From Rhizobiales bacterium CCH10-E5 (GTDB taxonomy: Bacteria; Pseudomonadota; Alphaproteobacteria; Rhizobiales; Beijerinckiaceae): a stretch of DNA of 64,000 bases. The stretch's first letter is position 1. Each line of letters starts with the position of its first letter. The position numbers and the translations under genes were made by a program. The notes under the pieces were generated by a model, which saw only the letters and a program-made list of their open reading frames with translations, made no database searches and was not told where the DNA came from. Shown here one piece after another: positions 29,222-38,477 of the stretch. The stretch is taken from assembly GCA_001556125.1 (NCBI GenBank), contig LSIG01000119.1, forward strand, positions 46,597 through 110,596, written 5' to 3'.

Positions 29222-29656
29222 GCGCAACGCTTGTCGTCGTCATCTTGGTCTTTCTTGTTCTCGACTGTCTCCCCTTGTATGGCATGCTGCACCGCGCTCG
29301 TCGCATAAGTCAACGCTGCGCGGGCGGGAATACGGCCTTGTGAATCAAGGCTCATCCCTTCGTCTTAGACGCCCGGCCCGCCGGGCCTGCGTGACGGGCT
29401 CATCCAAATGGATGACGACCGGGCCGGGCCGACCGGGCTATGCCGCCCGGCGCTTTGAACCGGAAGCGCGCGCGGCGCGACCAAGCAGCGAAGACGGCGC
29501 GGAAGGCCGTTGGCGTCGGGGCAGTTTTCCAGTAGTGTTTCTGGCTGTTTCCTGGCGATCCTGTGGCCGTCCCATGGCGGCATCGGCCGGCTGCGCGTTT
29601 CCGCCGACGCGCGTCGGGCCTTTTCAAGACGTGGCGGGCCGATCAGGGAGGGTATC
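29222..29656. other. 435-bp divergent intergenic region
   Basis: This separates livG and the caspase-like gene, which point away from each other, and must hold both promoters. It contains a GGCCCGCCGGGCC palindrome near 29380 and a GCTCATCC/GGATGAC pairing near 29400-29415. I see no gene or RNA. Its plus-strand frame in front of the caspase gene has no independent support. Confidence 0.4.
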
Positions 29657-31279
29657 TTGAACTTCGCTCCGGGTTTGGACATTCGCGCCCGCCTCATGGC
29701 GGCGCTGCTCGGCTTGGTCGCGGTCCTGTTTGCCGTGCCCGCGCAGGCGGTACCCGAGCGCCGCGTCGCCCTCGTCATCGGCAACAGCGCCTATACGGCC
29801 GTGCCGCGCTTGGCCAATCCCCAACGGGACGCCACCGCCATCTCGGCCGCGCTCAAGCGCCTCGGCTTCGAGGTCGTCGAGGGCTATGACCTGCGCATGG
29901 ACGAGATGACCGGCATCGTCCGTGAATTCGCCCAGAAGCTCGACGGCGCCAAGGCCGGCGTCGTCTATTATGCCGGCCACGGCATCGCGGTGGGTGACGA
30001 GAACTATCTCATTCCCGTCGATGCCTCGCTCAAATCCGAGGCCGATCTCGATTTTCGCGCCGTCAACGTGCAGCTGATCCTGCGCCAGATGCAGCGCGAC
30101 GAGCGCGTCAACGTGCTGATCCTCGACGCCTGCCGCGACAACCCCTTCGCCACCCAGCTCGCCGCCAGGTCGCGCTCCGTCGCCCGCGGCCTGACCGCGA
30201 TCGAGACGCAGTCGGCCTCGGGCATCCTGATCGCCTTCGCGACCGATCCGCGCTCCACCGCGCTCGACGGCGAGAAGGACGGCAACAGCCCCTTCACCGC
30301 CGCTCTCCTCAAGCACATCGAGACGCCCGAGGTCTCCATCACCACGGTCATGGACCGCGTCCGCGCCGATGTCTGGGAATCGACCGGCAAGAAGCAGAAG
30401 CCCTGGACCAATTCCTCGATCATCGGCGAGTTCAAGCTGAACCCGACGCTGAAGCTCGCCGCGGTCGACCCCTCGGTGACGATCAAGGCGATCGACGGCG
30501 CCGTGCCGGTGCCCGCCGCCCCGGCGCCGGTCGGGCTCGACCGTGCCCAGATGGACGTCCGCATGTGGGAGACGGCCGAGCGCGGCAACACGGCGGCCGA
30601 CTACAAGGCCTATCTCGAGGCCTTCCCCACCGGCCAGTTCGCCGCCTTCGCCCGGAACCGCCTGTCGCGTCTGGAGCCGTCCCCCGTCGCGGTCGCGGCG
30701 CTGCCGGCGGCCGCCGGCGCCGCCGCCGTGTCGGGTGCGGCCCTGGCCGCCCTGCCGTCGTCGCGGGAGACGGGGCAGGCCATCGCCGACGAGGCGATGA
30801 AGGGCGAGGTCGGCAGCGCCGAGACGGAGGCCGCGCTGAAGCTCACCGCCAAGGACCGCCGCGAACTCCAGCGCCGCCTGAGCCTCGCCGGCTTCAAGCC
30901 CGGCAAGGCCGGCCCGAATTTCGGGCCGAGCCAGCGCGCGGCGATCAGGGAATGGCAGACGACGCGGGCGCTCTCCGCCACCGGCTTCCTCGCCCCGATG
31001 CAGCTCAGGGCGCTGCGCGCCCAGACCGAGCCGGCCTATCAGCGCGCTCTCGCCGAGGAGGCCAAGCCGGCGCCGGCCAAGACCCGGACCGCGCGTGAAC
31101 CCGCCGAGCCGCAGCCCCGCACCCGCGGCGGCGTCGCCTATGAGCGCGACCCGGTGATCCGCCGCGATCTGGAGCGCGAGCGCGCCGGCGGCGGCAGCAG
31201 CGCCACGGGCGCGGCCATCTTCGGCGGCATCGTCGGCGGCGTCGTCGGCGGCGCGCTGGGCGGCGGCTTCCGCCGCTGA
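29657..31279 (+). CDS. Secreted caspase-like (C14/orthocaspase) protein with peptidoglycan-binding-like domain
   Basis: The 540-residue protein has a signal peptide (LMAALLGLVAVLFAVPAQA), then a caspase p20-type domain from about residue 36 to 250. The catalytic dyad is visible: His108 in VVYYAGHG and Cys159 in LILDACRDNPF. A linker with a TPR-like/SEL-like helical stretch (ADYKAYLEAFPTGQF) follows. Near residue 410-470 there is a peptidoglycan-binding-type fold (ELQRRLSLAGFKPG, AIREWQTTRALSATG). The C-terminus is a Gly-rich hairpin (GGIVGGVVGGALGGGF). I chose TTG 29657 for its GGGAGGG site; ATG 29696 is an alternative. The location should be periplasmic. Confidence 0.85.
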   Translation: MNFAPGLDIRARLMAALLGLVAVLFAVPAQAVPERRVALVIGNSAYTAVPRLANPQRDATAISAALKRLGFEVVEGYDLRMDEMTGIVREFAQKLDGAKAGVVYYAGHGIAVGDENYLIPVDASLKSEADLDFRAVNVQLILRQMQRDERVNVLILDACRDNPFATQLAARSRSVARGLTAIETQSASGILIAFATDPRSTALDGEKDGNSPFTAALLKHIETPEVSITTVMDRVRADVWESTGKKQKPWTNSSIIGEFKLNPTLKLAAVDPSVTIKAIDGAVPVPAAPAPVGLDRAQMDVRMWETAERGNTAADYKAYLEAFPTGQFAAFARNRLSRLEPSPVAVAALPAAAGAAAVSGAALAALPSSRETGQAIADEAMKGEVGSAETEAALKLTAKDRRELQRRLSLAGFKPGKAGPNFGPSQRAAIREWQTTRALSATGFLAPMQLRALRAQTEPAYQRALAEEAKPAPAKTRTAREPAEPQPRTRGGVAYERDPVIRRDLERERAGGGSSATGAAIFGGIVGGVVGGALGGGFRR

Positions 31280-31476
31280 TCGTGACGCCCGCCGCAACCC
31301 GGCGGGCGGTCATCTCGGCCTTCGAGACGCGGCGCCCGGCGCCGCGTTTTGCTTTTGGAAAGCCGCCGGCGCGGCAATATGCCGTTTTGGCCGAACGGAG
31401 AGTTGCCACCCGCCCGCCGGCTCGGCTAGTTCTGGACCGCGCCGTCCGGCGGCATCCTTTCAGCGGCAGAGGCGAG

Positions 31477-32184
31477 ATGATGAAGAAGGTCTATCCGGAC
31501 GCCACGGCGGCTCTCGCCGGCGTCATCAAGGACGGCATGACGATCATGGCGGGCGGCTTCGGCCTCTGCGGCATCCCCGACATCCTGATCGAGGCGGTCC
31601 GCGCGAGTGGCGCGAAGGACCTGACCTTCGTCTCCAACAATGCCGGTGTCGACGGCGCCGGCCTCGGCATCCTGCTCGAGACCCGGCAGATCCGGAAGAT
31701 GATCTCGTCCTATGTCGGCGAGAACAAGCTCTTCGCGGAGCTCTATCTCTCCGGCCAGCTCGAGCTCGAATTCACGCCCCAGGGCACGCTGGCCGAGCGC
31801 ATCCGGGCCGGCGGTGCTGGCATCCCTGCCTTCTTCACCAAGACCGGCGTCGGCACGCTGGTGGCCGAGGGCAAGGAAGAGCGGGAATTCAACGGCGAGC
31901 GCTACATCATGGAGCGCGGCATCTTCGCCGACGTCTCGCTGGTCCATGCCTGGAAGGGCGATACCGAAGGCAACCTCGTCTACCGGAAGACGGCGCGCAA
32001 CTTCAATCCGATGATGGCGACCGCCTCGCGCTTCACCGTGGCGCAGGTCGAGCATCTGGTCGAGGCCGGCGAGATCGACCCCGACCACATGCACACGCCG
32101 GGCATCTTCGTGAAGCGGATCGTCCACACGCCCCAGAGCGTCAAGCGCATCGAGCAGCGCACCGTCCGCAAGCGCGCGGCCTGA
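31477..32184 (+). CDS. scoA: 3-oxoacid CoA-transferase subunit A
   Basis: The 235-residue alpha subunit, with ScoB, moves CoA from succinyl-CoA to a 3-oxoacid such as acetoacetate. Family blocks are [20 protein letters not shown], the oxyanion-forming [14 protein letters not shown], and [20 protein letters not shown]. The start ATG at 31477 has a GGCGAG site; an in-frame ATG follows at once. It sits 73 bp upstream of scoB in the same operon. Ketone-body or poly-hydroxybutyrate turnover is the likely context. Confidence 0.94.
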   Translation: MMKKVYPDATAALAGVIKDGMTIMAGGFGLCGIPDILIEAVRASGAKDLTFVSNNAGVDGAGLGILLETRQIRKMISSYVGENKLFAELYLSGQLELEFTPQGTLAERIRAGGAGIPAFFTKTGVGTLVAEGKEEREFNGERYIMERGIFADVSLVHAWKGDTEGNLVYRKTARNFNPMMATASRFTVAQVEHLVEAGEIDPDHMHTPGIFVKRIVHTPQSVKRIEQRTVRKRAA

Positions 32185-32257
32185 GCGCGCGTTCCGTTCG
32201 GCCGGAACGGCCGGACGATCAGAATTCGCGCAAGAGAAAGATACGGAGTCGACCGAC

Positions 32258-32911
32258 ATGGCATGGACCCGCGAACAGATCGCCCAGCGCGCCGCCAAGG
32301 AGCTGAAGGACGGTTTCTACGTCAATCTCGGCATCGGCATTCCCACGCTCGTCTCGAACTACATCCCCGAGGGCATGTCGGTTCAGCTCCAGTCCGAGAA
32401 CGGCATGCTCGGCATGGGCCCCTTCCCCTATGAGGGCGACGAAGACCCGGACCTGATCAATGCCGGCAAGCAGACGATCACCCAGCTGCCGACGACGAGC
32501 TTCTTCTCCTCGGCCGATTCCTTCGGGATGATCCGCGGCGGCCATATCGACCTCTCGATCCTCGGCGCTATGCAGGTCGCGAAGAACGGCGACCTCGCCA
32601 ACTGGATGATCCCCGGCAAGATGGTGAAGGGCATGGGCGGCGCCATGGACCTCGTCGCCGGCGTCAAGAAGGTCGTCGTGGTGATGGAGCACGTCGCCAA
32701 GAACAAGGATGGCACCGAGTCGCCGAAGCTGCTCGAGGCCTGCGACCTGCCGCTGACGGGAGCGGGCGTCGTCGACATGGTGATCACCGATCTCGGCGTC
32801 TTCTCGATCGACGAGAACGGTGGCGGCATGACCCTGATCGAGCTGGCCGAGGGCGTCACCCTCGACGAGATCAAGGCGAAGACGGGCGCGACGTTCAAGG
32901 TGGCGGTTTGA
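32258..32911 (+). CDS. scoB: 3-oxoacid CoA-transferase subunit B
   Basis: The 217-residue beta subunit carries the catalytic glutamate in the signature [13 protein letters not shown] near residue 50. [32 protein letters not shown] and [19 protein letters not shown] are further family blocks. Together with the upstream subunit it forms the cytosolic alpha-beta enzyme. A palindromic repeat begins seven bases after the stop and separates it from the convergent bluB. Confidence 0.95.
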   Translation: MAWTREQIAQRAAKELKDGFYVNLGIGIPTLVSNYIPEGMSVQLQSENGMLGMGPFPYEGDEDPDLINAGKQTITQLPTTSFFSSADSFGMIRGGHIDLSILGAMQVAKNGDLANWMIPGKMVKGMGGAMDLVAGVKKVVVVMEHVAKNKDGTESPKLLEACDLPLTGAGVVDMVITDLGVFSIDENGGGMTLIELAEGVTLDEIKAKTGATFKVAV

Positions 32912-32918
32912 GCTCATC

Positions 32919-33012
32919 CGTCATGGTCGGGCTTGTCCCGACCATCCACGTCTTCTGAGGTCGAGCGCTACGCTCAAGACGTGGATGCTCGCCACAAGGG
33001 CGAGCATGACGG
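32919..33012. repeat. Cloverleaf palindromic element (CATGGTC type)
   Basis: The outer stem CCGTCATG/CATGACGG and the inner CATCCACGTCTT/AAGACGTGGATG stem match the element at 17121. Its side hairpins are GTCGGG...CCCGAC and CTCGCC...GGGCGAG, that is, changed in a paired way. It lies between the convergent scoB and bluB genes. Confidence 0.88.
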
Positions 33013-33017
33013 CTGGA

Positions 33018-33641
33018 CTATCGAACTTTGCCGCTCTCCCACCCCGCCTTGACCAGCTCCGGCACCTCGCTCTCGGCCTCCGGCCAGCCGACGCAGAGCC
33101 AGGCGATCAGCTTCCACGCCGGCGGCGCGCCCAGCGCCTCCCGCACCACCTCCGGCTCCAGGATCGAGACCCAGCCGACGCCGACGCCCTGAACCCGTGC
33201 CGCCAGCCAGAACTGCGTGATCGCGGCGACCACCGAATAATCCAGCATCTCCGGCATCGTTTTGCGGCCGAGGCCGTGGCCCTGTGCCGTGCTATGGTCG
33301 CAGAACACCGCGATCTGCTCGGGCGCCTCGCGCAGCCCTTCCAACTTCAGCTCCGCATAGAGCCGCGCCCGCTCGCCCTCGTAGTCGGCCAGCGCATCGG
33401 CATTGCAGCGTTCAAAGCTGTCCCGTGCCGCCTGGCGCTGCCCGGCATCGGTGACGCGAACCCAGCGCCAGGGCTGCGAATGGCCGACCGAGGGCGACAG
33501 CTCCGCCTGCGCCAGCAGCCGCTCGACCAGCCCGCCGGGCAAGGGATCGCGCCGGAAGCGACGGACATCGCGCCGCCAGGCCAGCAGCTCGGCAAATTGC
33601 GCGGCGAAGGCCTCGTCGAAGCGGGGAGGGGAGTTGGACAT
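33018..33641 (-). CDS. bluB: BluB, 5,6-dimethylbenzimidazole synthase
   Basis: BluB cannibalises reduced FMN with O2 to make 5,6-dimethylbenzimidazole, the lower ligand of cobalamin. The 207-residue flavin-destructase has the nitroreductase-like fold with RRDVRRFRRDPLPGG and the conserved SPSVGHSQPWRWV block. The lid and C-terminal parts are VGVGWVSILEP and IAWLCVGWPEAES. It is the terminal gene of the minus-strand cobL-cobE-cobM-cobB-bluB run, separated from cobB by a palindromic repeat. Its presence shows that the organism makes true B12 rather than pseudo-B12. Confidence 0.92.
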   Translation of the reverse strand: MSNSPPRFDEAFAAQFAELLAWRRDVRRFRRDPLPGGLVERLLAQAELSPSVGHSQPWRWVRVTDAGQRQAARDSFERCNADALADYEGERARLYAELKLEGLREAPEQIAVFCDHSTAQGHGLGRKTMPEMLDYSVVAAITQFWLAARVQGVGVGWVSILEPEVVREALGAPPAWKLIAWLCVGWPEAESEVPELVKAGWESGKVR

Positions 33642-33648
33642 CCTCCTC

Positions 33649-33766
33649 AGCCCTCATCCTGAGGAGCGCTGCGCAGCAGCGCGTCTCGAAGGATGATCCA
33701 GCTTGTGCGGGAGCCTCCTGGAACATCCTTCGAGACGCCGCTGCGCGGCTCCTCAGGATGAGGGCT
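33649..33766. repeat. Palindromic element (CCTCATCCTGAGGAGC type)
   Basis: Long arms AGCCCTCATCCTGAGGAGC...and ...GCTCCTCAGGATGAGGGCT pair almost fully, and each arm also contains its own ATCCT...AGGAT hairpin around GCTGCGC. The loop holds an inner TCCAG/TGGA pairing. It lies between cobB and bluB within one transcription direction. Confidence 0.85.
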
Positions 33767-33792
33767 GTGGGAGAATGGGCGTGACATCACGC

Positions 33793-35112
33793 TCACCCTG
33801 CCACCGCGATCGCATGGAAGAACGACCCCGTGACGTGGCCGCGCCGGCTGCCGGCGGGGGCGGGCGCCGAGCCATGCGGATCGGTGACCAGCGCCAGCGG
33901 CGGGTCCTCGCCTTGGGTGACGATCGTCGCGTAGTGGAACTCATGGCCGGTAAGCCCCGCGCCGGCTGCGCCGAGCGGCGCATCGGCCTCCAAAATGGCG
34001 CGGCGATAGCCGAGAGTCATCGTCCGCTTCGCGAAGGAGGTCTCGACCGAGAGCAGGCCGGCCATCGCGTGGGGGACGCCGTCCGCATCGATCAGGCTCC
34101 GCCCCAGCACCATGTAGCCGCCGCACTCGCCATGCACCGGCCGTGTCTCGGCAAAGGCGCGCAGGCCGCCGAGGAAGCGGCCGGCGCCGGCCAGCCGCCC
34201 CGCATGCAACTCCGGATAGCCGCCCGGCAGCCAGCAGGCATCGCAATCCTCGGGCGGCGGCTCGTCCGCCAGGGGCGAGAACGGCACCAGTATGGCGCCG
34301 GCCGCCCGCCAGCCCGCCTCGACATGCGGATAGACGAAGCTGAAGGCGGCATCGCGCGCGATCGCGATCCGGCGGCCGGGCGCCGGCAGGCGCAGAATCG
34401 TCATCGAAGAAGCCGGCAAACGAGTTGCCTGGGCCACCCCCCTCACCGCGTCGAGATCGGCCGCCGCCGCCACCGCATCGGCCAGCGCCTCGAGCCGCGC
34501 CTCGAGATCGGCGGTCTCGCCGGCCTGCACCAGCCCGAGATGGCGCTCGGGCAGGATCAGGCTGGCCTCGCGCGGCAGCGCGCCGAGCACGGGCAGGCCG
34601 ATTGTGTCCATCCCCTGCGTCACCAGCCGGCGGTGCCGCTCGCTGGCGACCTTGTTGAGGATGACGCCGGCGATGGTGATGCGCGGATCGTATTTCATGC
34701 AGCCGAGCGCAATCGCCGCCGCCGACTGCGCCTGGCCGGAGACGTCGATCACCAGCACGACCGGCCAGCCCAGCAGCGCGGCGATGTCGGCGCTCGCGCC
34801 GGTATGTCCCTCAGGCCCCGGTACGGCGTCGAAGAGCCCCATCGAGCCCTCCGCGACGACGAGGTCGGCATCCTCGGCCGCATCGCCCGCGATCGCGCGC
34901 AGCAGCGCGTCTGGCATGGCAAAGGAGTCGAGATTGGCGCTCGGCGCCCCGGTCGCAGCAGCATGGAAGGCCGGGTCGATATAATCAGGCCCGCATTTCA
35001 AGCCGCGCACCACCAGTCCGCGCCGCGTCAGCGCCCGCTGCAGGCCGAGGGTGATCGTGGTCTTGCCCGAGCCGGAGCGCGGCGCGGCGATGATCAGGCC
35101 GGGCGCTGTCAT
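33793..35112 (-). CDS. cobB: CobB, cobyrinate (hydrogenobyrinate) a,c-diamide synthase
   Basis: CobB amidates the a and c side chains of hydrogenobyrinic acid using glutamine and ATP, giving the substrate for cobalt insertion. The 439-residue protein has an N-terminal P-loop domain (APRSGSGKTTITLGL), then LKCGPDYIDPAFHA and LVVAEGSMGLFDA. A C-terminal type I glutaminase-like domain has the nucleophile Cys in VHGECGGYMVLG and the His in GHEFHYAT. I used the ATG at 35112; a frame extension upstream runs into a repeat. It lies downstream of cobM. Confidence 0.95.
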   Translation of the reverse strand: MTAPGLIIAAPRSGSGKTTITLGLQRALTRRGLVVRGLKCGPDYIDPAFHAAATGAPSANLDSFAMPDALLRAIAGDAAEDADLVVAEGSMGLFDAVPGPEGHTGASADIAALLGWPVVLVIDVSGQAQSAAAIALGCMKYDPRITIAGVILNKVASERHRRLVTQGMDTIGLPVLGALPREASLILPERHLGLVQAGETADLEARLEALADAVAAAADLDAVRGVAQATRLPASSMTILRLPAPGRRIAIARDAAFSFVYPHVEAGWRAAGAILVPFSPLADEPPPEDCDACWLPGGYPELHAGRLAGAGRFLGGLRAFAETRPVHGECGGYMVLGRSLIDADGVPHAMAGLLSVETSFAKRTMTLGYRRAILEADAPLGAAGAGLTGHEFHYATIVTQGEDPPLALVTDPHGSAPAPAGSRRGHVTGSFFHAIAVAG

Positions 35113-35139
35113 GGACGGGCTCCGGAAGCGCGGCACCCA

Positions 35140-35273
35140 CTCCCTCCCCCCGCTTGCGGTGGGGAGGGTTGGGGTGGGGGGCAGTGCCGCTCGGCAAGAC
35201 GATGGCGGACTGTGCTCCGGCTTTCCGGCCCCCCATCCCTAACCCTTCCCCACCGCAAGCGGGGGGAAGGGGA
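35140..35273. repeat. Palindromic element (TCCCCACCGCAAGCGGGG type)
   Basis: The arms CCCTCCCCCCGCTTGCGGTGG... and ...CCACCGCAAGCGGGGGGAAGG pair over about 35 bp, and each arm has its own CCGC..GCGG hairpin. It lies between cobM and cobB. Its arms resemble the element at the 3' end of cobN (42090). Confidence 0.85.
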
Positions 35274-35296
35274 TTGCGTCGTGCGCGTCAGGACGG

Positions 35297-36061
35297 TCAT
35301 ACCCCGCCCCCCGGCCGGAAGCGGCGGTCGTAGCCGGTGGAATACAGCGCGCTCTCGCCGAAATCCTCGGCCGCCAGCGCTGGGCCGACCAGGATCAGCG
35401 CGGTCCGCTCCAGCTCGGACTCGCGCACCTGCGCGGCGATCGTGGAAAGCGTCCCACGCAGCACACGCTCGTCCGGCCAGGAGGCACGGAAGACGATCGC
35501 GACCGGACAGGACTCCCCGTAGAACGGCGACAGCTCTGCCACGACCTTCTCGACGACATGGATCGAGAGATGGATCGCCAGCGTCGCGCCGGAGGCGGCG
35601 AAGGTCGCGAGCCGCTCGCGCTCCGGCATGGCCGAGGCCCGGCCCGAGGTCCGCGTCAGCACGAGCGATTGCGCCAGCCCCGGCAGGGTCAACTCGCGCT
35701 TCAGCGTCGCGGCGGCGGCCGCAAAGGCCGGCACGCCCGGCGTCACGCTGTAGGGGATGGCGAGCGCGTCGAGCCTCCGCATCTGCTCGCCCGTCGCGCT
35801 CCAGATCGAGAGATCGCCGGAATGCAGCCGCGCCACATCCTGCCCGGCCTCATGGGCGGCTTGCATCTCGGCGACGATGGCGTCGAGATCGAGCGGCGCC
35901 GTGTCGACGATGCGCGCGCCCGGCGGGCACCAGTCGAGCATCGCCTTGGGGATCAGAGAGCCCGCATAGAGGCAAACCGGGCAGGAGGCGATCAGGTCGC
36001 GCCCGCGCAACGTGATGAGGTCGGGCGCGCCGGGCCCGGCGCCGATGAAATGGATCGTCAT
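35297..36061 (-). CDS. cobM: CobM, precorrin-4 C11-methyltransferase
   Basis: The 254-residue tetrapyrrole methylase moves a methyl group from SAM to C11 of precorrin-4. The N-terminal block is [20 protein letters not shown], followed by [33 protein letters not shown] and the SAM-site [12 protein letters not shown]. The C-terminus has [10 protein letters not shown]. The ATG at 36061 lies 10 bp after the cobE stop; the upstream open frame there is the shadow of cobE. Confidence 0.95.
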   Translation of the reverse strand: MTIHFIGAGPGAPDLITLRGRDLIASCPVCLYAGSLIPKAMLDWCPPGARIVDTAPLDLDAIVAEMQAAHEAGQDVARLHSGDLSIWSATGEQMRRLDALAIPYSVTPGVPAFAAAAATLKRELTLPGLAQSLVLTRTSGRASAMPERERLATFAASGATLAIHLSIHVVEKVVAELSPFYGESCPVAIVFRASWPDERVLRGTLSTIAAQVRESELERTALILVGPALAAEDFGESALYSTGYDRRFRPGGGV

Positions 36062-36071
36062 GCCGCGCGCT

Positions 36072-36461
36072 TCATGATGATGACCGCGCCAGCGCGCAGG
36101 TGACGCGTGCGGTGGCGATGCGCGGCTGCACCAGCGTCCCGCCCGGCCCGGCGGCCGCGAGCGCGGCGGCTTCCGCCACCGACCCGACGCCGTAGAGCGA
36201 GGCGATCCGCGTCGAGCGCGTCGCGCAGCTGGCCTCGAAACCTTTGAGCGCCTCGTCGGGCACGCCGACCACCTCGGCGGCCCGGCTGACGGCGGCGGCC
36301 GCGAGCCCGGGTTCGCCGATCCGGCTCGCCAGCGTCGCCAGACGCGGCGTCGCCTCGCCCGACAGGCCGGCAATCGCCAGCGCCTCGTCGAGGCAGGCGA
36401 GGATGTCGGCCTCGCTGGTGTCGGCGCGCAGGCCCAGCCCGACGACGAGACGGCCGGTCAC
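36072..36461 (-). CDS. cobE: CobE, cobalamin biosynthesis protein (CbiG C-terminal type)
   Basis: The 129-residue protein matches the small CobE/CbiG-C family: [20 protein letters not shown] at the start, [17 protein letters not shown], then [20 protein letters not shown] and a C-terminal [12 protein letters not shown]. In the aerobic pathway CobE is required but its reaction is not firmly defined; it probably handles or protects a precorrin intermediate. The GTG start at 36461 overlaps the cobL stop as GTGA, and the gene ends just before cobM. Confidence 0.88.
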   Translation of the reverse strand: MTGRLVVGLGLRADTSEADILACLDEALAIAGLSGEATPRLATLASRIGEPGLAAAAVSRAAEVVGVPDEALKGFEASCATRSTRIASLYGVGSVAEAAALAAAGPGGTLVQPRIATARVTCALARSSS

Positions 36462-37714
36462 GGCTTCTCGACCCGCCACTGCGTCACCGGCATCGCCGGC
36501 CGCCAGCCATGCTTGCCGCCGACGGGGACGAGCCGGTCGATCGCGATGCGCCGCAGCGAGCCGCCATGCAGCGCATGCAGCGCCGCGAGCTTCGCCTCGC
36601 CCTCCAGCGTGACGACATTGGCGACGAGGCGCCCGCCGGGCTTCAGCGCCGCCCAGGCGCCCTCGAACAGCCCCTCGACCGTGAGCCCGCCGCCGATGAA
36701 GACGGCATCGGGCGAAGGTTGCCCGGCAAAGCCCTCCGGCGCGGCGCCGGTGACCTTCACCGACAGCCCGCCCAGTTCCAGGCTGTTGCGGGCGATCCGC
36801 TCGATGCGCTCCGCCTTGGATTCGAAGGCGATGGCCGCGTTGCGCGGATGGCGCTGGCACCATTCGATGCCGACCGAGCCCGAACCGGCGCCGACATCCC
36901 AGAGCAGCTCGCCCGCCCGCGGGGCGAGCGCGGAGAGCGTGATCGCGCGGACCTCGGATTTGGTGATCTGCCCGTCATGGGCGAACCACTCCTCGTCCAG
37001 GCCGGGCGCGAGCGGCAGCACGCGCGCATCCCGGCCGGCATCGACGGCCACCGCGATCAGGTTGAGTGGCACGATGTCGTCGAAGGCGAAGGCGTCGGCG
37101 CGGGTCTCGCGGATGCGCTCCTGCGGCCCGCCGAGCGATTCCATAACCGTGATGCGGCTCGCCCCCATGCCGCGCGCCGTCAGCAGCTCCGCCACCGCCC
37201 GCGGCGTCGTCTCGTCCCAGGACAGCGCGAGGATGCGCGCCTGAGGCTGCAGATGCGGGACGATCCGAAACAGCGTGCGGCCATGCAGCGAGACCAGCGC
37301 GCACTCCTCCTGCGGCCAGCGCAGCCGGGTGCAGGCCATCGAGAAGGAGGAGGATTGCGGGATGATCCGCATCTCGGAGGCGGGGATGGCCCGGCTCAGG
37401 CTGTTGCCGATGCCGTAGTGGAACGGATCGCTGGTCGCGAGCACGCAGACCTTGCGACCGCGCTCCGCCAGGATCTGCGGCAGCGCGTTGCGGAAGGGCT
37501 GCGGCCAGGGCCGCAGTTCCCCGGGCACGGAGCCGACCAGCGCGATATGGCGCTCGCCGCCGAAGACGATCTCGGCCTCGGCCAGCGCGGCCTTCGCCTG
37601 CTCGCAGAGCCCCGATGGGCCGTCCTCGCCCAAACCGATCAGGGACAGCCAGGGCGCCGGCGCCTCGCCTGCGCCGCTCGACAGACTCTCGGTTTCAAGC
37701 GTAACTGGGGACAT
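36458..37714 (-). CDS. cobL: CobL, precorrin-6Y C5,15-methyltransferase (decarboxylating)
   Basis: The 418-residue bifunctional enzyme methylates C5 and C15 of precorrin-6Y and removes the acetate carboxyl at C12. The N-terminal half is CbiE-type (WLSLIGLGEDGPSGLCEQA, VLATSDPFHYGIGNSLSR, QSSSFSMACTRLRWPQEE). The C-terminal half is CbiT-type, with SAM motif LLWDVGAGSGSVGIEW and PDAVFIGGGLTVEGLF. The ATG at 37714 lies on the same CATG as the divergent cobK start. So both ribosome-binding sites lie within the partner's coding sequence. Confidence 0.95.
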   Translation of the reverse strand: MSPVTLETESLSSGAGEAPAPWLSLIGLGEDGPSGLCEQAKAALAEAEIVFGGERHIALVGSVPGELRPWPQPFRNALPQILAERGRKVCVLATSDPFHYGIGNSLSRAIPASEMRIIPQSSSFSMACTRLRWPQEECALVSLHGRTLFRIVPHLQPQARILALSWDETTPRAVAELLTARGMGASRITVMESLGGPQERIRETRADAFAFDDIVPLNLIAVAVDAGRDARVLPLAPGLDEEWFAHDGQITKSEVRAITLSALAPRAGELLWDVGAGSGSVGIEWCQRHPRNAAIAFESKAERIERIARNSLELGGLSVKVTGAAPEGFAGQPSPDAVFIGGGLTVEGLFEGAWAALKPGGRLVANVVTLEGEAKLAALHALHGGSLRRIAIDRLVPVGGKHGWRPAMPVTQWRVEKP

Positions 37715-38477
37715 GACCGTGCTCATCCTCGGTGGAACCGGCGAAGCGGCGGCGCTCGACCAGCATCTGGCCGAGCAGGCGCCCGAAATCCGCGCCATCA
37801 TCTCGCTGGCGGGCCACACCGTCGACCCCCGCCCGGCGAATCTGCCGGTGCGCGTTGGCGGCTTCGGCGGGGTCGAAGGTCTCAGGCAGTATCTGCGCGA
37901 GGAGGGCATCATCGCCGTCATCGACGCGACGCATCCCTTCGCGGCGATCATGCCCTTCAATGCCGAGCATGCCTGCAAGGCCGAAGGCGTGCCGCTGCTC
38001 GCCATCCGCCGCGCGCCCTGGCAGCCGGAAGCCGGCGACGACTGGCGCGACGTTCCCGACATGGAGGCCGCGGCCGCCGCGCTCGGCGAGGCGCCGCGCC
38101 GCGTCTTCCTGACGATCGGCCGGCTCGACCTGCCGGTCTTCGCGCAGGCGCCGCAGCACCATTACCTCGTGCGCGCCATCGAGCCGATCGGCGATCGCCT
38201 GCCCGTGCCCCATGTCGAGGTCATCCAGCAGCGCGGCCCGTTCCGCGCCGAGGACGAGGAGGTGCTTATGCGCGAGAAGCGCATCGAGCTGCTCGTCAGC
38301 AAGAACTCCGGCGGCGACGCCACGGCGGGCAAGCTCATTGCGGCGCGCCGGCTCGGCCTGCCGGTGATCATGGTCGCCCGCCCGCCCAAGCCGGATGTCG
38401 AGACCGTCGCCCATGTCGATCAGGTCCTGCCTTGGCTGGTGGCGCAGGGGCTCTTTGTCACCGAGCGCGGCGTGTAG
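37713..38477 (+). CDS. cobK: CobK, precorrin-6A reductase
   Basis: The 254-residue enzyme reduces precorrin-6A to precorrin-6B with NADPH. The N-terminus MTVLILGGTGEAAALDQHL is the nucleotide-binding start, then IAVIDATHPFAAIMPFNA, VFLTIGRLDLPVF and LLVSKNSGGDATAGKL, all typical of CobK/CbiJ. It is the only plus-strand gene in the central cluster. Its start codon overlaps the divergent cobL start, and its last 58 bases overlap the end of convergent cobJ. Confidence 0.95.
   Translation: MTVLILGGTGEAAALDQHLAEQAPEIRAIISLAGHTVDPRPANLPVRVGGFGGVEGLRQYLREEGIIAVIDATHPFAAIMPFNAEHACKAEGVPLLAIRRAPWQPEAGDDWRDVPDMEAAAAALGEAPRRVFLTIGRLDLPVFAQAPQHHYLVRAIEPIGDRLPVPHVEVIQQRGPFRAEDEEVLMREKRIELLVSKNSGGDATAGKLIAARRLGLPVIMVARPPKPDVETVAHVDQVLPWLVAQGLFVTERGV

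Noticed and set aside
33703..36015. A 770-codon plus-strand open frame opposite cobB and cobM
   Set aside because: It is the shadow of two clear cobalamin genes, and it runs through two palindromic repeats.
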